Below are positions 13,171 to 23,695 of a stretch of 64,000 nt of DNA, in pieces (position 1 is the first letter of the stretch; every line of letters starts with the position of its first letter). Below the pieces are notes generated by a model. The model worked only from the letters and a program-made list of their open reading frames with translations. It was not told where the DNA came from and did no database searches. Source of the DNA: Mixophyes australis (lineage: Eukaryota > Chordata > Amphibia > Anura > Limnodynastidae); the NCBI GenBank assembly GCA_036250195.1, contig JAVHZZ010000010.1, positions 107,560,278 to 107,624,277 on the forward strand. The letters run 5' to 3'. Made by a program: the position numbers and the translations under genes.

Positions 13171-15245
13171 ATTTGCTTTGCTCCTAACTATAAATGGCGC
13201 CCAGTAGCGTTTGCTGTTCAAGTAAAAAAACAAAAACATTTTAATATAGTATTTATTTAATGTGAAAAAGAACAGCTATCCTAGAACAGCGAACATGGAA
13301 CTACAAACAAGAGCCGCAAATTTCAAGTTGCAAAATCAAAACAGGATCTATGGAAAATTATACCCCAAACATGTTTGTAGCCATCGAACCGGTGAAATTA
13401 TTACAGCAACATAATAAATATTTGAATCTGGCAATTATTTAAAACAGCAATCCTACATAAAATATGCAAATCATTATCTCCTTTTCAAAAGATCTCTGGC
13501 TGCAAGACACAGAGACAGTTAATCTCTTACACAGACACAGCTTCACACCTCTCAGTATGTCATGTGATGGCAGAGGGGGGAGAAGGAGGATGTCACAGTG
13601 CAGACAGAGCTCAGAGAGGTCATTCCAAAGACTCTCTGCTCACTGCATCATGCGCCATGTGACTGTGGCTGCCATGGTAATCCAGAATCATAAATCACTA
13701 ATAGCAGCCTGAAGAAACAAAACAAGGGGAAAAGGGTGACTACCAACATTATCTTATAGCCTGACACAGTGATTTATGATAAAAAAAATAAAAACACACA
13801 TAATTTTATTCTGGGATTGCTGTTTTTACATCATAAATGAATACATACTTACCTATTATAAACTCTCACGCTCAGTACAGACAACGTGCTTGCTGTCAGA
13901 TTTTATTGGTTAGATTCAAATAGCAGTGACTGCACGTGGGAATGAACCAAAAACACAATTGTTTTCTGTCTCACATTAATCAATTCATGTATTTTTCACA
14001 CTTTTTAATGCATACGTGCACAAAAACTCTTTATAACTGCGACTATGTTTTTTGTTCCTACACAGAAGTATAGCTGGACTTATGCAGAGCATGTGAAATG
14101 CTCCTGTTATCAGTTTGTTTGTTTTTTTAACATGTTTAATTATAAATCAGATAAATAATTAACATCTGATTCAATTATATATACTTTCACTATATTGAGC
14201 AGCGAAATGTCTAATTCTCACCTCTGTGATACTCTAAGCGGCAAAGGTGAATTATCATATCACTCTGGAGATTGCTACAGTAGACCCCATATTGTCATTG
14301 CTCTTTCATAAGTATGTTTAAAAATAAAAAATAAAGGGCTCGCAATATCACAGGGTGAAAAGCCATATATATATATAGAGAGAGAGAGAGAGCAATAAGG
14401 ACAGAACTATTCAATTGTTAGATTTAATATATAAAAGGTACAATGCTTACAGATAATAAAAAGTTGCAAACAATTATGAACACAAGTGGGATGAAAGTAC
14501 AAAGCATAACATACGTATAATAATTTGTATGCCTAGGGGTAGGCAGAAAAGATGTACAGTCCTTCAATTAGATTGATCCCCAAGAAGCTGACAATTTGTT
14601 GTAACTGGTCTCAGCTTTTTAAAGACACCTTTACACCTTTCCCCACCTCCCGGGGGGTTGTGGTCTGTGACACTTTTTACAATCACCATTTAAATGTTGC
14701 CTGATTTACTACCCAGTTCTACTATGTGACCTAACTTTTCTGTGGAGTGTCAAACAGACCCAATTTTATTATTAATAGACCCCTTATGAATTTACTCATC
14801 TATTGATACCAAACAAGCTTTTGAAGCTGACAGGTGACACTGCTATCTTGTAACACTGGGATGTGCAGAGCCACCGAATACACATACAACAGACTCTCTG
14901 GATTCACATTTTACACTTTAGTAGCTCAATTTCTCAATGGATTCATTTGATATACCATATGTACACTGCAGTTATGATTTAGACCTTATTCCCCACAATT
15001 ATGTGATGGGTTGACCCTTATAACTGTAAGTTCTCTTTGTTCACAACATATATACATATATTTTTTTAAGATTTGTTTTTTTTGTTTCTTAAAAACTCTT
15101 TTAGTGGAACTGAGAGCTACAGGGGTTTTCATTGGCAGTAGAGATCATTGCCCAACACAAGAAAGTAGCTGTTGGTAATAGAAAACAGAAAACAATTATT
15201 AAAAAAAAATGCTATACTCTTAAATAAAGGATTTCTTTTAACAAA
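13171..15245. other. Intergenic, nothing recognised apart from a microsatellite
   Basis: No coding or RNA signature beyond the TA/GA run near 14358. Confidence 0.45.
14358..14392. repeat. TA/GA microsatellite
   Basis: A TA run passes directly into a GA run. Confidence 0.9.
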
Positions 15246-15248
15246 TTA

Positions 15249-15836
15249 GGTCCTGATTCATTAGGGAACGTAAATGCCCATAAATGTGTAAAATTACTCT
15301 GCTCAAGCCCAGAACCTGACCATAAGCCAGTAAACGCAGCAACATCCAATTCAACTATGAGCGCGACATCCTATGATTTCATGGGCGGAACAGGGAAGGG
15401 GACTGGGAGTATGCACGTAGTCAATGTAAGGTAAGGGTGCTGATTACTCGTGATGACGGCTGTGTCTGTAATCAGGAGCAACTGTAACAATGTATTTTAT
15501 GGACAGTAGACATTAATAACATCCTAATAAATGTATTTTTTTTATTTTATGGGGGGAAAAAATGCAAAAAAACCCAAACTTTTTTAAAAATGTTTTGTCA
15601 TTAAAGACTATATTAAAACAAGTGACATTAATAGATTGTTTTTTTCTGTGTGTTCTTTTGGAACTTGATATTCCACATATGTATTGGAGGTATCCTGCAA
15701 TGTCTTGTCTGTTAGAGCAGAGTGGACTCAGACTCGTATTAAACATCAGACGTATCTACACATCTGCTCCTAGTTGAATACAGACGTGCGGAAGCTCGAT
15801 CCACGGGTGTTTTGCTTGTCTTAATGAATCAGACCC
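15249..15836. mobile_element. MITE, possibly PIF/Harbinger type
   Basis: Left end GGTCCTGATTCATTAGGG and right end CTTAATGAATCAGACCC are inverted matches. TTA flanks both sides (15246-15248, 15837-15839), the 3-bp duplication usual for PIF/Harbinger elements. The interior has no transposase. Confidence 0.6.
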
Positions 15837-16204
15837 TTAATGTTTAAAAGTGTTTATTTCATTTTTAAAATAAATTAAATTTGATTCATCGGTAAGACAA
15901 TTCAGCAATTTTTTATTTATACTATTTGCAGCAATTAGGAATTTTTTTTATCATTGCAATAAAAAAATCATACGTATCATATAAACGGGTGACATTATAA
16001 CACTCATTCAGTGTTTTAGGCGTACCCTAAATTTTGGAGCCCAGGGCAATCACCTAGGTTAGCCCAGTGATTGCACCACTCCTACCCTTTGTTAACATTA
16101 GGCTCTCACTTGTGTTTTGTTAATAAAAATGATAATTAAAGGCTGATAGAGGTTGGTGGAATGTTAATCTGTAATGTGAGATAGTAAAGCGTTAGAGCAC
16201 CAAG

Positions 16205-16292
16205 GACAGGTTATTACACCACAGTCAGAGAGCGGTCACACCACAGTCAGAGAGCGGTCACACCACAGTCAGAGAGCGGTCACACCACAGTC
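16205..16292. repeat. 22-bp minisatellite
   Basis: CACCACAGTCAGAGAGCGGT followed by CA repeats three times with a partial fourth copy. The copies are identical. Confidence 0.9.
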
Positions 16293-17550
16293 CCGGAGAT
16301 TACTACATAACATTATATACTGAGCATCTTACAAACCGCCTACACATTCATCCCATCTACCTCTTGCATAAACCAGAGCGACATCTCTCCGCTATGAATA
16401 TATAATATAATGCAGATTACTCTGACGGAGACTCTGATATCTCCTGCATTCATAATTTTCCTCACAGAGATGAGCGTCTCACTCACATAAAACACCATAG
16501 ACTTCGACATTGCGACGTTTTAATTGTCAAATTGTGATTCCCATGGTTTAAAAGCTCAGTAATAAAAATGTATAGATTTATAGGATAAATAGGAAAAATA
16601 AGAACAACATAGATAAAATGCGATAAATTGTTAAGCATAATCGCTCACTGTGATGACAACAGGCTGGGAGGGCGAGAAGTCTGGCACAATGATGCAGGAT
16701 TGGAAATTCTTTCCAATCAGTGGCGCGGTTGCGGTATAATAAGTATAATATAGACAGAGTTTCTAGTCTGTCAAATCTGACCATGTAGGGTTATTATGAC
16801 TTATAGAGGTCGCCAGGGGAGGGCTGGCAAATTTTAGCCCAGGATTGAAGACTCGACTCAGCAGCCTATAATGATGATTTTAATAAGATAAAAAATGCAG
16901 GTGGCCCATCCCATGGTGGCTCACTATAGGACAGGCCGGCGGGCAGATACCCCCCTGACCCCGAGCCCAGCCTGCACCTGGATGCCACCTTCCCAAATAC
17001 TCAGAGCCCCTAGACAGCTGCCTAGATGTAATAATTCTCAGTGTAGCAGTAACTATCTACACAATAAACAAAAGTTTTTTTTCTTTGAAACATAATATCC
17101 GTAATCTTGTTGAGCATATTGTACAGGATGAAGGACATGATACATAATATTACTGAGATTACAATGAGAGGCTCCAACAAATGTTTAGATTTTTAGAGAA
17201 GGACAATTGTTGGTGGAAATCATTAAAATACCAAACTGCATCCTTCATTCTTCACATATCTTCTAGCAATGTAAATGGCATAGTACAAACAAGGGCACAA
17301 ATATGAGGCTATCCATTTCTTTCTTTAAATATAAGAAGTATATTTAGACAAACGTGAAGACAGTGTTTTATACTATCCCTTATGTACCATTAATATTTGC
17401 ACTGACATTGACGTGAAATGTTTTTATCATCTATAGTCCAATAAGATATATCATTGTTATTATTCCATATCCTAAACTTTTCTGTACTTTTACAACTACG
17501 TGTGTCCCTACACACGTTTATCATGCACACTAGCATCATCTGGCAGAGGC

Positions 17551-17575
17551 TGGCATGCTGGGACTTGTAGTTCCA
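17551..17575 (-). promoter_or_regulatory. ZNF143/STAF-like motif in a repeat
   Basis: On the minus strand ACTACAAGTCCCAGCATGCC matches the ZNF143 (STAF) binding consensus. It lies in repeat-like intergenic sequence, so it is probably carried by a transposon rather than being a promoter. A partial match (TCCCAGCATGCCT) occurs at 6406-6418. Confidence 0.4.
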
Positions 17576-17996
17576 CAACAACAGTGTGAGCCACAGGTCT
17601 CCTACTTATTCTTTCTATACTAGTAACAGTGACAAATAACTAAATACAAATTTTAAGATCTTTCCCAACACCAATGTTATCTGAGATGAGCTGTGTTGTG
17701 TGGGGGGTGGTCTGTTTTCTGTGCACACCAGATTAGCTGTTAGTGAGCAGAACCAAGACATATGCAGAGACCACATTGTACCTAGATATTCAGAGAAATT
17801 GTGCTCTGCGTACAGAGTAACTCATCTCGGGATGCTCACCGTACCTTTATAGATGATTAAAAGAATAAATCGGATGTTTTTATTATTACTCCCTGACAAA
17901 AACGTCCAGCAGTCAAGATCTTCTAGTGGTCACGGACTTACCCCAACTACAATGTGATAATATGAGGCAACAGACTACAGGTCTACCAGACACTGT

Positions 17997-18389
17997 GGGC
18001 CTGATTCATTACGGAACAGAAAACCAAAAGTATTTTGCAGTTCTTAAAAAGACGTAAGGCATAGGCACGTCCGTATTTAGCTACAAGCGGATGTAAAGAA
18101 ACGTCTCCTGTTATATACAGGTGTGGGTACACTCTGCATATATGGCACTTGTTGTATTTAGACAGACACAACACACTGCTCATACAAACTATATATAGAT
18201 ATTGTAGCACATGCCCTTGTGTTTCTAACTCCCATTGTCCTATAGATTGTAAGCTTGCGAGCAGGGTTCTCTTACCTCTCTGTCTGTATGTATTACCCAG
18301 TATTGTCTTATTAATGTTTGTTCCCAATTGTAAAGCGCTACGGAATTTGCTGGTGCTATATAAATAAATGTTGATGTGGATGATGATGA

Positions 18390-18433
<44 letters not shown>

Positions 18434-18820
18434 ACTGTACATAAAATAAATTTTTCTAGTTGCTCCTGATACAAACACATGTTCTAGCTGTATACACAGC
18501 CGGCATCATGGAGGCTTCAAATCTGCCCACTTCACTATGAAGTGGGCAAATGTGGGAGAATTGTCAGCTCTCCCGGGAGTCCAGGAGACCTACCCGGATT
18601 TTGGGAGTCTCCTGGGCATTCCGGGAGAGTTGGCAAGTATGGACTACAGTAGTCCTCCCCTTTCCACCCCTGTTTCGTCCTTGAAATCCTAGGCTGTCGG
18701 AAGTGTCATTTACGTGCGCACAAGAATTGTGTTAATTTGTCACAAGTCTTGGTTTCGAGCAGAGCGGAAACAGAGAAAATGCGCCACGTAAATGGACTTA
18801 CATTCCCTAATGAATGTAAG
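17997..18820. repeat. Composite repeat: MITE ends around a LINE tail, TA microsatellite and inverted repeat
   Basis: GGGCCTGATTCATTACGG at 17998 is a left end of the common MITE family, and a degenerate counterpart (CCCTAATGAAT) lies near 18805. Between them are an L2-like 3' tail with AAGCGCTACGGAATTTGC (about 18330-18375) ending in GATGAT repeats, a TA microsatellite (18392-18430), and a 18512-18645 repeat with the short palindrome around CCCACTTCACTATGAAGTGG and CTCCCGGGAG. The history of these parts is inferred. Confidence 0.5.
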
Positions 18821-19384
18821 TCATTAGGAAATGTGTATCAAATTGTTGGTTCTAGTAGTTTGTAAAACAATGTTACTGAACATTTGCTGCAATATTAATT
18901 TAAGTACTGAAAGGTCTAGACACTGCCTGCAGATTCTAGTGTATTCCTCTAGTGCTGTGCCAATGTTTTATGTGTGCTATAAAAAGGATAGAGATTTCAT
19001 AGCAGCAGCCGGCACTGAGTCAGCGTTGGTCTGCGTATAGCTGATCTGTGTTACTGCAGAGAAGACAGAATGTATCAGGCGTGTGGAGAATGCTGCTGGA
19101 TTATTCTATGGCCTATCTATGTGTCCATATGTCTGTATAATAAATTCATTTTTCTGGGTCCTGATGCAGATCAAAAGTCTACATCAATTATTTATCATTT
19201 ATATCAAGACACAAAAAATGTTTCACCAAGCCGGTTAGGATGAGTCCCCATGACTCTGTCTAGGGATGGGGGGACTTACAGGCACTTGAAATCCTCCCAA
19301 AACAATAAATAAGAAGACAGTTAAAAAAAAAATGTGGCTGCATTACCATTTATGCCCACCAAGCGGAGCTCTTCTATCTACACT
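18821..19384. other. Intergenic up to the hAT element
   Basis: No gene signature; ends at the ATAAAAAC target duplication. Confidence 0.5.
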
Positions 19385-19427
19385 ATAAAAACTAGAGATG
19401 GTCACTGACCCCCGTGTTTTGGTTTTG

Positions 19428-19540
19428 GATTCGGTTTTGGATCTGGATTACCGTCGTGTTTTGGTTTTGGTTTTGGTTTTGCAAAACCGCCATTGCGTGT
19501 TTTGGTTTTGGTTTTGGTTTTGTTTGGTTTTGTTTTGCTA
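19428..19540 (+). repeat. GGTTTT-rich subterminal repeat of the hAT element
   Basis: Short direct repeats of GGTTTT, interrupted by GGATTC and CAAAACC, begin about 35 bp inside the left terminal repeat. They could serve as subterminal transposase sites or form G-quadruplexes. Confidence 0.7.
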
Positions 19541-19824
19541 TTTTGTTGGAAAATACATGTTTTTGTGCCTAAAATAACCCAATTTAGTGCTCCAACTGTT
19601 TTAGAGATAAGTAATCTAATTGTTGAGGTAATAAATCATCCAAAAAAACTGTTTAATTCTTCGTTGGTAGGCCTTCATTTATTCTACACACAAAACAGAT
19701 TGTCTTCCTCTCCATCTATGCATATTGGCAATGCAGCCATCGTCTTTGAATGTATATTACACCCTACACTTATAGTTAAATATGTAAAGAAATGGAAAAA
19801 GACAGTTTGCTTTCTGTCTCTATA

Positions 19825-20520
19825 GGCCCCCCTCCACTTTTTTAAAAAAACAAAAAATTCAGCCATTATAGACTGTACAATATTAATTGACATGGAGAAA
19901 GCCAGTTTGGTTTCTGTCTCTCAAGGCCCCCCTCCACTTGTATAAAATACCAAAAAATTCAGCCATTATAGACTGTACAATATTAATTGACATGGAGAAA
20001 GCCAGTTTGGTTTCTGTCTCTCAAGGCCCCCCTCCACTTGTATAAAATACCAAAAAATTCAGCCATTATAGACTGTACAATATTAATTGACATGGAGAAA
20101 GCCAGTTTGGTTTCTGTCTCTCAAGGCCCCCCTCCACTTGTATAAAATACTAAAAAATTCAGCCATTATAGACTGTACAATATTAATTGACATGGAGAAA
20201 GACAGTTTGGGGTCACTCTGTCTCTCTAGGCCCCCCTCCACTTGTATAAAACACCAAAAAATTCAGCCATTATAGACTGTACAATATTAATTGACATGGA
20301 GAAAGACAGTTTGGTTTCTGTCTCTCTAGGCCCCCCTCCACTTGTATAAAATACTAAAAAATTCAGCCATTATAGACTGTACAATATTAATTGACATGGA
20401 GAAAGACAGTTTGGGGTCACTCTGTCTCTCTAGGCCCCCCTCCACTTGTATAAAATACCCAAAAATTCAGCCATTATAGACTGTACAATATTATGAAAAA
20501 TGGACAAAGCCAGTTTAGGG
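19825..20520. repeat. Left subterminal tandem array of the hAT element, about 7 x 100-105 bp
   Basis: The phrase AGCCATTATAGACTGTACAA recurs at 19861, 19961, 20061 and 20161 and then about every 102-105 bases until about 20468. Each unit contains CAATATTAATTGACATGG. Copies differ by a few substitutions and a small insertion (ggggtcact). The array lies between the transposase stop and the left element end. Confidence 0.92.
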
Positions 20521-20689
20521 TCACTCTGTCTATGACACCCTACCCTTAAGGATAAATTGCCCTAACAGCAGCCTTTCAAGATGGTATGTGATATGGAAAT
20601 GCCACAAGTCCCTTTCCTCTTTGGGGGTAGATTGCACCCTACACTTACATAGAAAGTTTTAAAAAGATGTTATCGGCATCATCTTCAGC

Positions 20690-23683
20690 TTAATCCTCAC
20701 CCTCATCAGTGTGTACGTCATCATCACAGACTATCAATTCATCGCCGCTTGAATCCGCCATTAGAGAACAGTCAGTGCTTGGATGTCTTGGATGGTGAAG
20801 GCCTTCCTCGTGGAAGATGTAGTTCATTTTTATAAACATCATTTTCTCCACATTTTTGGGAAGTAACCTTCTACGGCGATCACTGACTAAGTTCCCTGCT
20901 GTGCTGAACACTCGTTCAGAGTACACACTGGAGGGTGGGCAGCTTAGGTATTGCAAAGCAAGTTTGTACATGGGTTTCCAAATGGCCTGCTTTTCTTCCC
21001 AGTAAGGAAAGGGACTGTCTGACATTTCCATATCAACTACCTCTTGAAAGTAATCCTCCACCATCCTTTGCATGTTTATACTCATATTGGATGGAGTTAT
21101 GGGCAAAGTGACACATTTTTTTGAAAAATCCTTCAAACCAGCCCAGATGTTAAATTGTTCTGGTCTGCCCCCTGTGTCTTCCCTGCTTCTTTTTTGGAAA
21201 TTTAATTTTTTACGAGCAACAGCTTGAGAAAGTGAAGGAGGACACGTCGTCAAGCCGAGGCCCAGTTCAGCGGCCAACTTGCTGAGCAATAGCTCCTTGC
21301 AAAAGTTCACATCTCGCTCATTTACAAGTAAAGACTCAATGTAGGTTTTAAACCTTGGATCAAGCACAGTGGCCAAAACGTACTGATCCGAGTTCAAGAT
21401 CTTAATAACTCGAGGATCATTGTGAAGCGAATTAAGTACTTGATCGACAAGGCCAACATACTTTGCTGAATTGCTTGCTTTCAGCTCCTCCTTCATTTTC
21501 TCAAGCTGCTTTTCCAATAGTCTAATTAAAGGAATGACTTGGCTCAAACTAGCAGAGTCTGCACTGACCTCACATGTCACAACTTCAAATGGTTTCAGCA
21601 CCTTGCACAGCACTGAAAGGATTCCCCACTGTGCAAGAGTGAAATACATCCCCCCTCCTTTCCCAATGTCATGACTTGTGCAATATGCTTGGATGGCTTT
21701 GCGCTGTTCCTCCATCCTCTGAAGCATGTACAGGGTGGAATTCCACCGAGTTACCACCTCTTGCTTAAGTTGGTGGCAGGGCAAGTTAAACTGCTCTTGG
21801 AGCTGCTGTAATCTCCTACATGCTGTGGCTGAATGCCTGAAATGGCCTGAAATTTTACGGGCCACCGAAAGCATCTCCTGCACCTCACGGTTATTTCGTA
21901 GGAAGCTCTGCACCACCAAGTTGATGGTGTGAGCAAAACAGGGAATATGTTGGAAATCACCCAGCTGTAATGCTCGCACTATATTGTTGGCGTTATCTGA
22001 AATGACATACCCTGGGGAGAGTCCGAGTGGTATAAGCCATGCATCAATCACATCTCTCAGTTTGCGTAACAAATTGTCAGCCGTATGCCTGTTAGTGAAG
22101 CCGGTGATACAAAGAGTGGCCTGCCTGTGACAAATGTTACGTAGTGGTGTACATGCTGCTGCTGTTCCTGCTGGTGAAGGTGAATGACCAACCCAGTGGG
22201 CTGTCACAGTCATATAGTCTTTGGTTTGGCCACTTCCACTTGTCCACATATCTGTGGTTAAGTGAACAGTGGGCAGAATGGCATTTTTCAGCGCAATCTC
22301 TACATTTTTACACACTTTTTGGTATAGTTGTGGAATAGCTTTACGGGAGAAATGGTGTCGCGATGGAATTCTGTAACGCGGACACAAAACCTCAATTAAC
22401 TGTGAAAAACCAGCTGCGTTTATTGTGGAGATTGGACGCAGATCTAACACTAACATTGCAGCCATGGCGTCTGTGATTCGCTTGGCGACTGGGTGACTGC
22501 TGTCATATTTGCTTCCCCTCGCAAATGATTGTTTCACAGTTAATTGCTGAAATGTAGGACTGCTCATTTTATTCACCTGCCTCTGGGATGACGATTCACC
22601 CCCAGCAGCAGCAACAGCAGCAGCAGGACTAACGCTTTCTTCAGAGGAATCAATAATAGTGCCGGAGTCATCCAGCCTTAAGTGGGATGCCGGGCTAACT
22701 CCGAGCGCTACTGAGGATATTGATGAGGATGGTGTGGTGGGTGTATTTTGTAGCCGTCGGTATGTCGGTGAGCGGAGGGTCTTAGCTGATGAGGGAGTGC
22801 TTGTATTCTTTTGGGAAGAACTTTCAGCTTTTCCCAACACTTTGCCATGAACTCTCATTAAATGGCGTAACATAGACGAGGTTCCAAGATGGTTAAGGTC
22901 CCTCCCTCGACTGACTGTGGCTTCACATACACTACAAATGGCTATACAATTGTTGTCTGGATTTGGGTAGAAATAATTCCACACATAAGAAGTGGATTTT
23001 TTTGTTTTATGCCCAGGCATGACAATGGCCTTTTTCTTGTCACGTGCCAGAACTGCTGCCACTGGTGCAGGACTTACACAAACAACCTCATCCTCATCAA
23101 CATCCTCATTAGCGCCCTCGTCGCCTACACAAATCTCCCCCTCATCCTCTTCTAATTCCAAAGTGGCATCCTCAATTTGGGTATCACCGGCTACACTCGG
23201 GCTATTAAGGCACACATCAGCAGAATGCTCACGATTAGACATCCCACTGTTGGATGGACTCTCCACAGGGATTGTTGTCATTTGTGAATCAGAGCAAATA
23301 TTCTCCTGTAATGCCTCACTGTTATCTTGCAGCTCAGCTTTGACGCGTAACAGTAGTTGTGCACCAATTGTAGGCTGGGTAACTTTTTGGGATCTGCCAC
23401 TAATAGCCAAAGGTGAAGGCCTCATTCTCTCTTTGCCACTGCGTGTGTAGAATGGCATGCTTGCAATTTTTTTTTTATCGTCACTTAACTTTTGCTCAGT
23501 TACACTTCTTTTTCGCTTCAATACAGTAAATTTTTTTTTGGTTTTTGTTTTTTGCACTAATTTGAAAACACTCTGTTGTTTGACATCGCCTTGGCCAGAT
23601 GACGTACTGGGAACACTAACATCAGGACTGGTGACAGAACCTGGTTGCTCATTTAGATCATATGTGGACTGCTTTGAATCCAT
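20690..23683 (-). CDS. hAT transposase with BED zinc finger, intact 997 aa
   Basis: This single-exon open frame encodes a complete hAT-superfamily transposase that would cut and paste its own element in the nucleus. Order: basic Ser/Thr-rich N-terminus, acidic patch about 170-200, BED zinc finger about 230-280 (C-x2-C then H-x4-H), and an RNase H-like catalytic core with TTDMWTS near 476 (first catalytic Asp), SDNANN near 562 and CFAHTINL near 582. The C-terminal hAT dimerisation region holds SSVYSERVFSTAGN and the Arg-rich DRRRRLLP. No stop or frameshift interrupts it, and it sits inside terminal repeats with a target duplication. It could instead be a domesticated ZBED gene, but the flanking ends argue for a mobile copy. 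Codons run on the minus strand from ATG at 23683. Confidence 0.93.
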   Translation of the reverse strand: MDSKQSTYDLNEQPGSVTSPDVSVPSTSSGQGDVKQQSVFKLVQKTKTKKKFTVLKRKRSVTEQKLSDDKKKIASMPFYTRSGKERMRPSPLAISGRSQKVTQPTIGAQLLLRVKAELQDNSEALQENICSDSQMTTIPVESPSNSGMSNREHSADVCLNSPSVAGDTQIEDATLELEEDEGEICVGDEGANEDVDEDEVVCVSPAPVAAVLARDKKKAIVMPGHKTKKSTSYVWNYFYPNPDNNCIAICSVCEATVSRGRDLNHLGTSSMLRHLMRVHGKVLGKAESSSQKNTSTPSSAKTLRSPTYRRLQNTPTTPSSSISSVALGVSPASHLRLDDSGTIIDSSEESVSPAAAVAAAGGESSSQRQVNKMSSPTFQQLTVKQSFARGSKYDSSHPVAKRITDAMAAMLVLDLRPISTINAAGFSQLIEVLCPRYRIPSRHHFSRKAIPQLYQKVCKNVEIALKNAILPTVHLTTDMWTSGSGQTKDYMTVTAHWVGHSPSPAGTAAACTPLRNICHRQATLCITGFTNRHTADNLLRKLRDVIDAWLIPLGLSPGYVISDNANNIVRALQLGDFQHIPCFAHTINLVVQSFLRNNREVQEMLSVARKISGHFRHSATACRRLQQLQEQFNLPCHQLKQEVVTRWNSTLYMLQRMEEQRKAIQAYCTSHDIGKGGGMYFTLAQWGILSVLCKVLKPFEVVTCEVSADSASLSQVIPLIRLLEKQLEKMKEELKASNSAKYVGLVDQVLNSLHNDPRVIKILNSDQYVLATVLDPRFKTYIESLLVNERDVNFCKELLLSKLAAELGLGLTTCPPSLSQAVARKKLNFQKRSREDTGGRPEQFNIWAGLKDFSKKCVTLPITPSNMSINMQRMVEDYFQEVVDMEMSDSPFPYWEEKQAIWKPMYKLALQYLSCPPSSVYSERVFSTAGNLVSDRRRRLLPKNVEKMMFIKMNYIFHEEGLHHPRHPSTDCSLMADSSGDELIVCDDDVHTDEGED

Positions 23684-23695
23684 TCTGAGCGCAAA

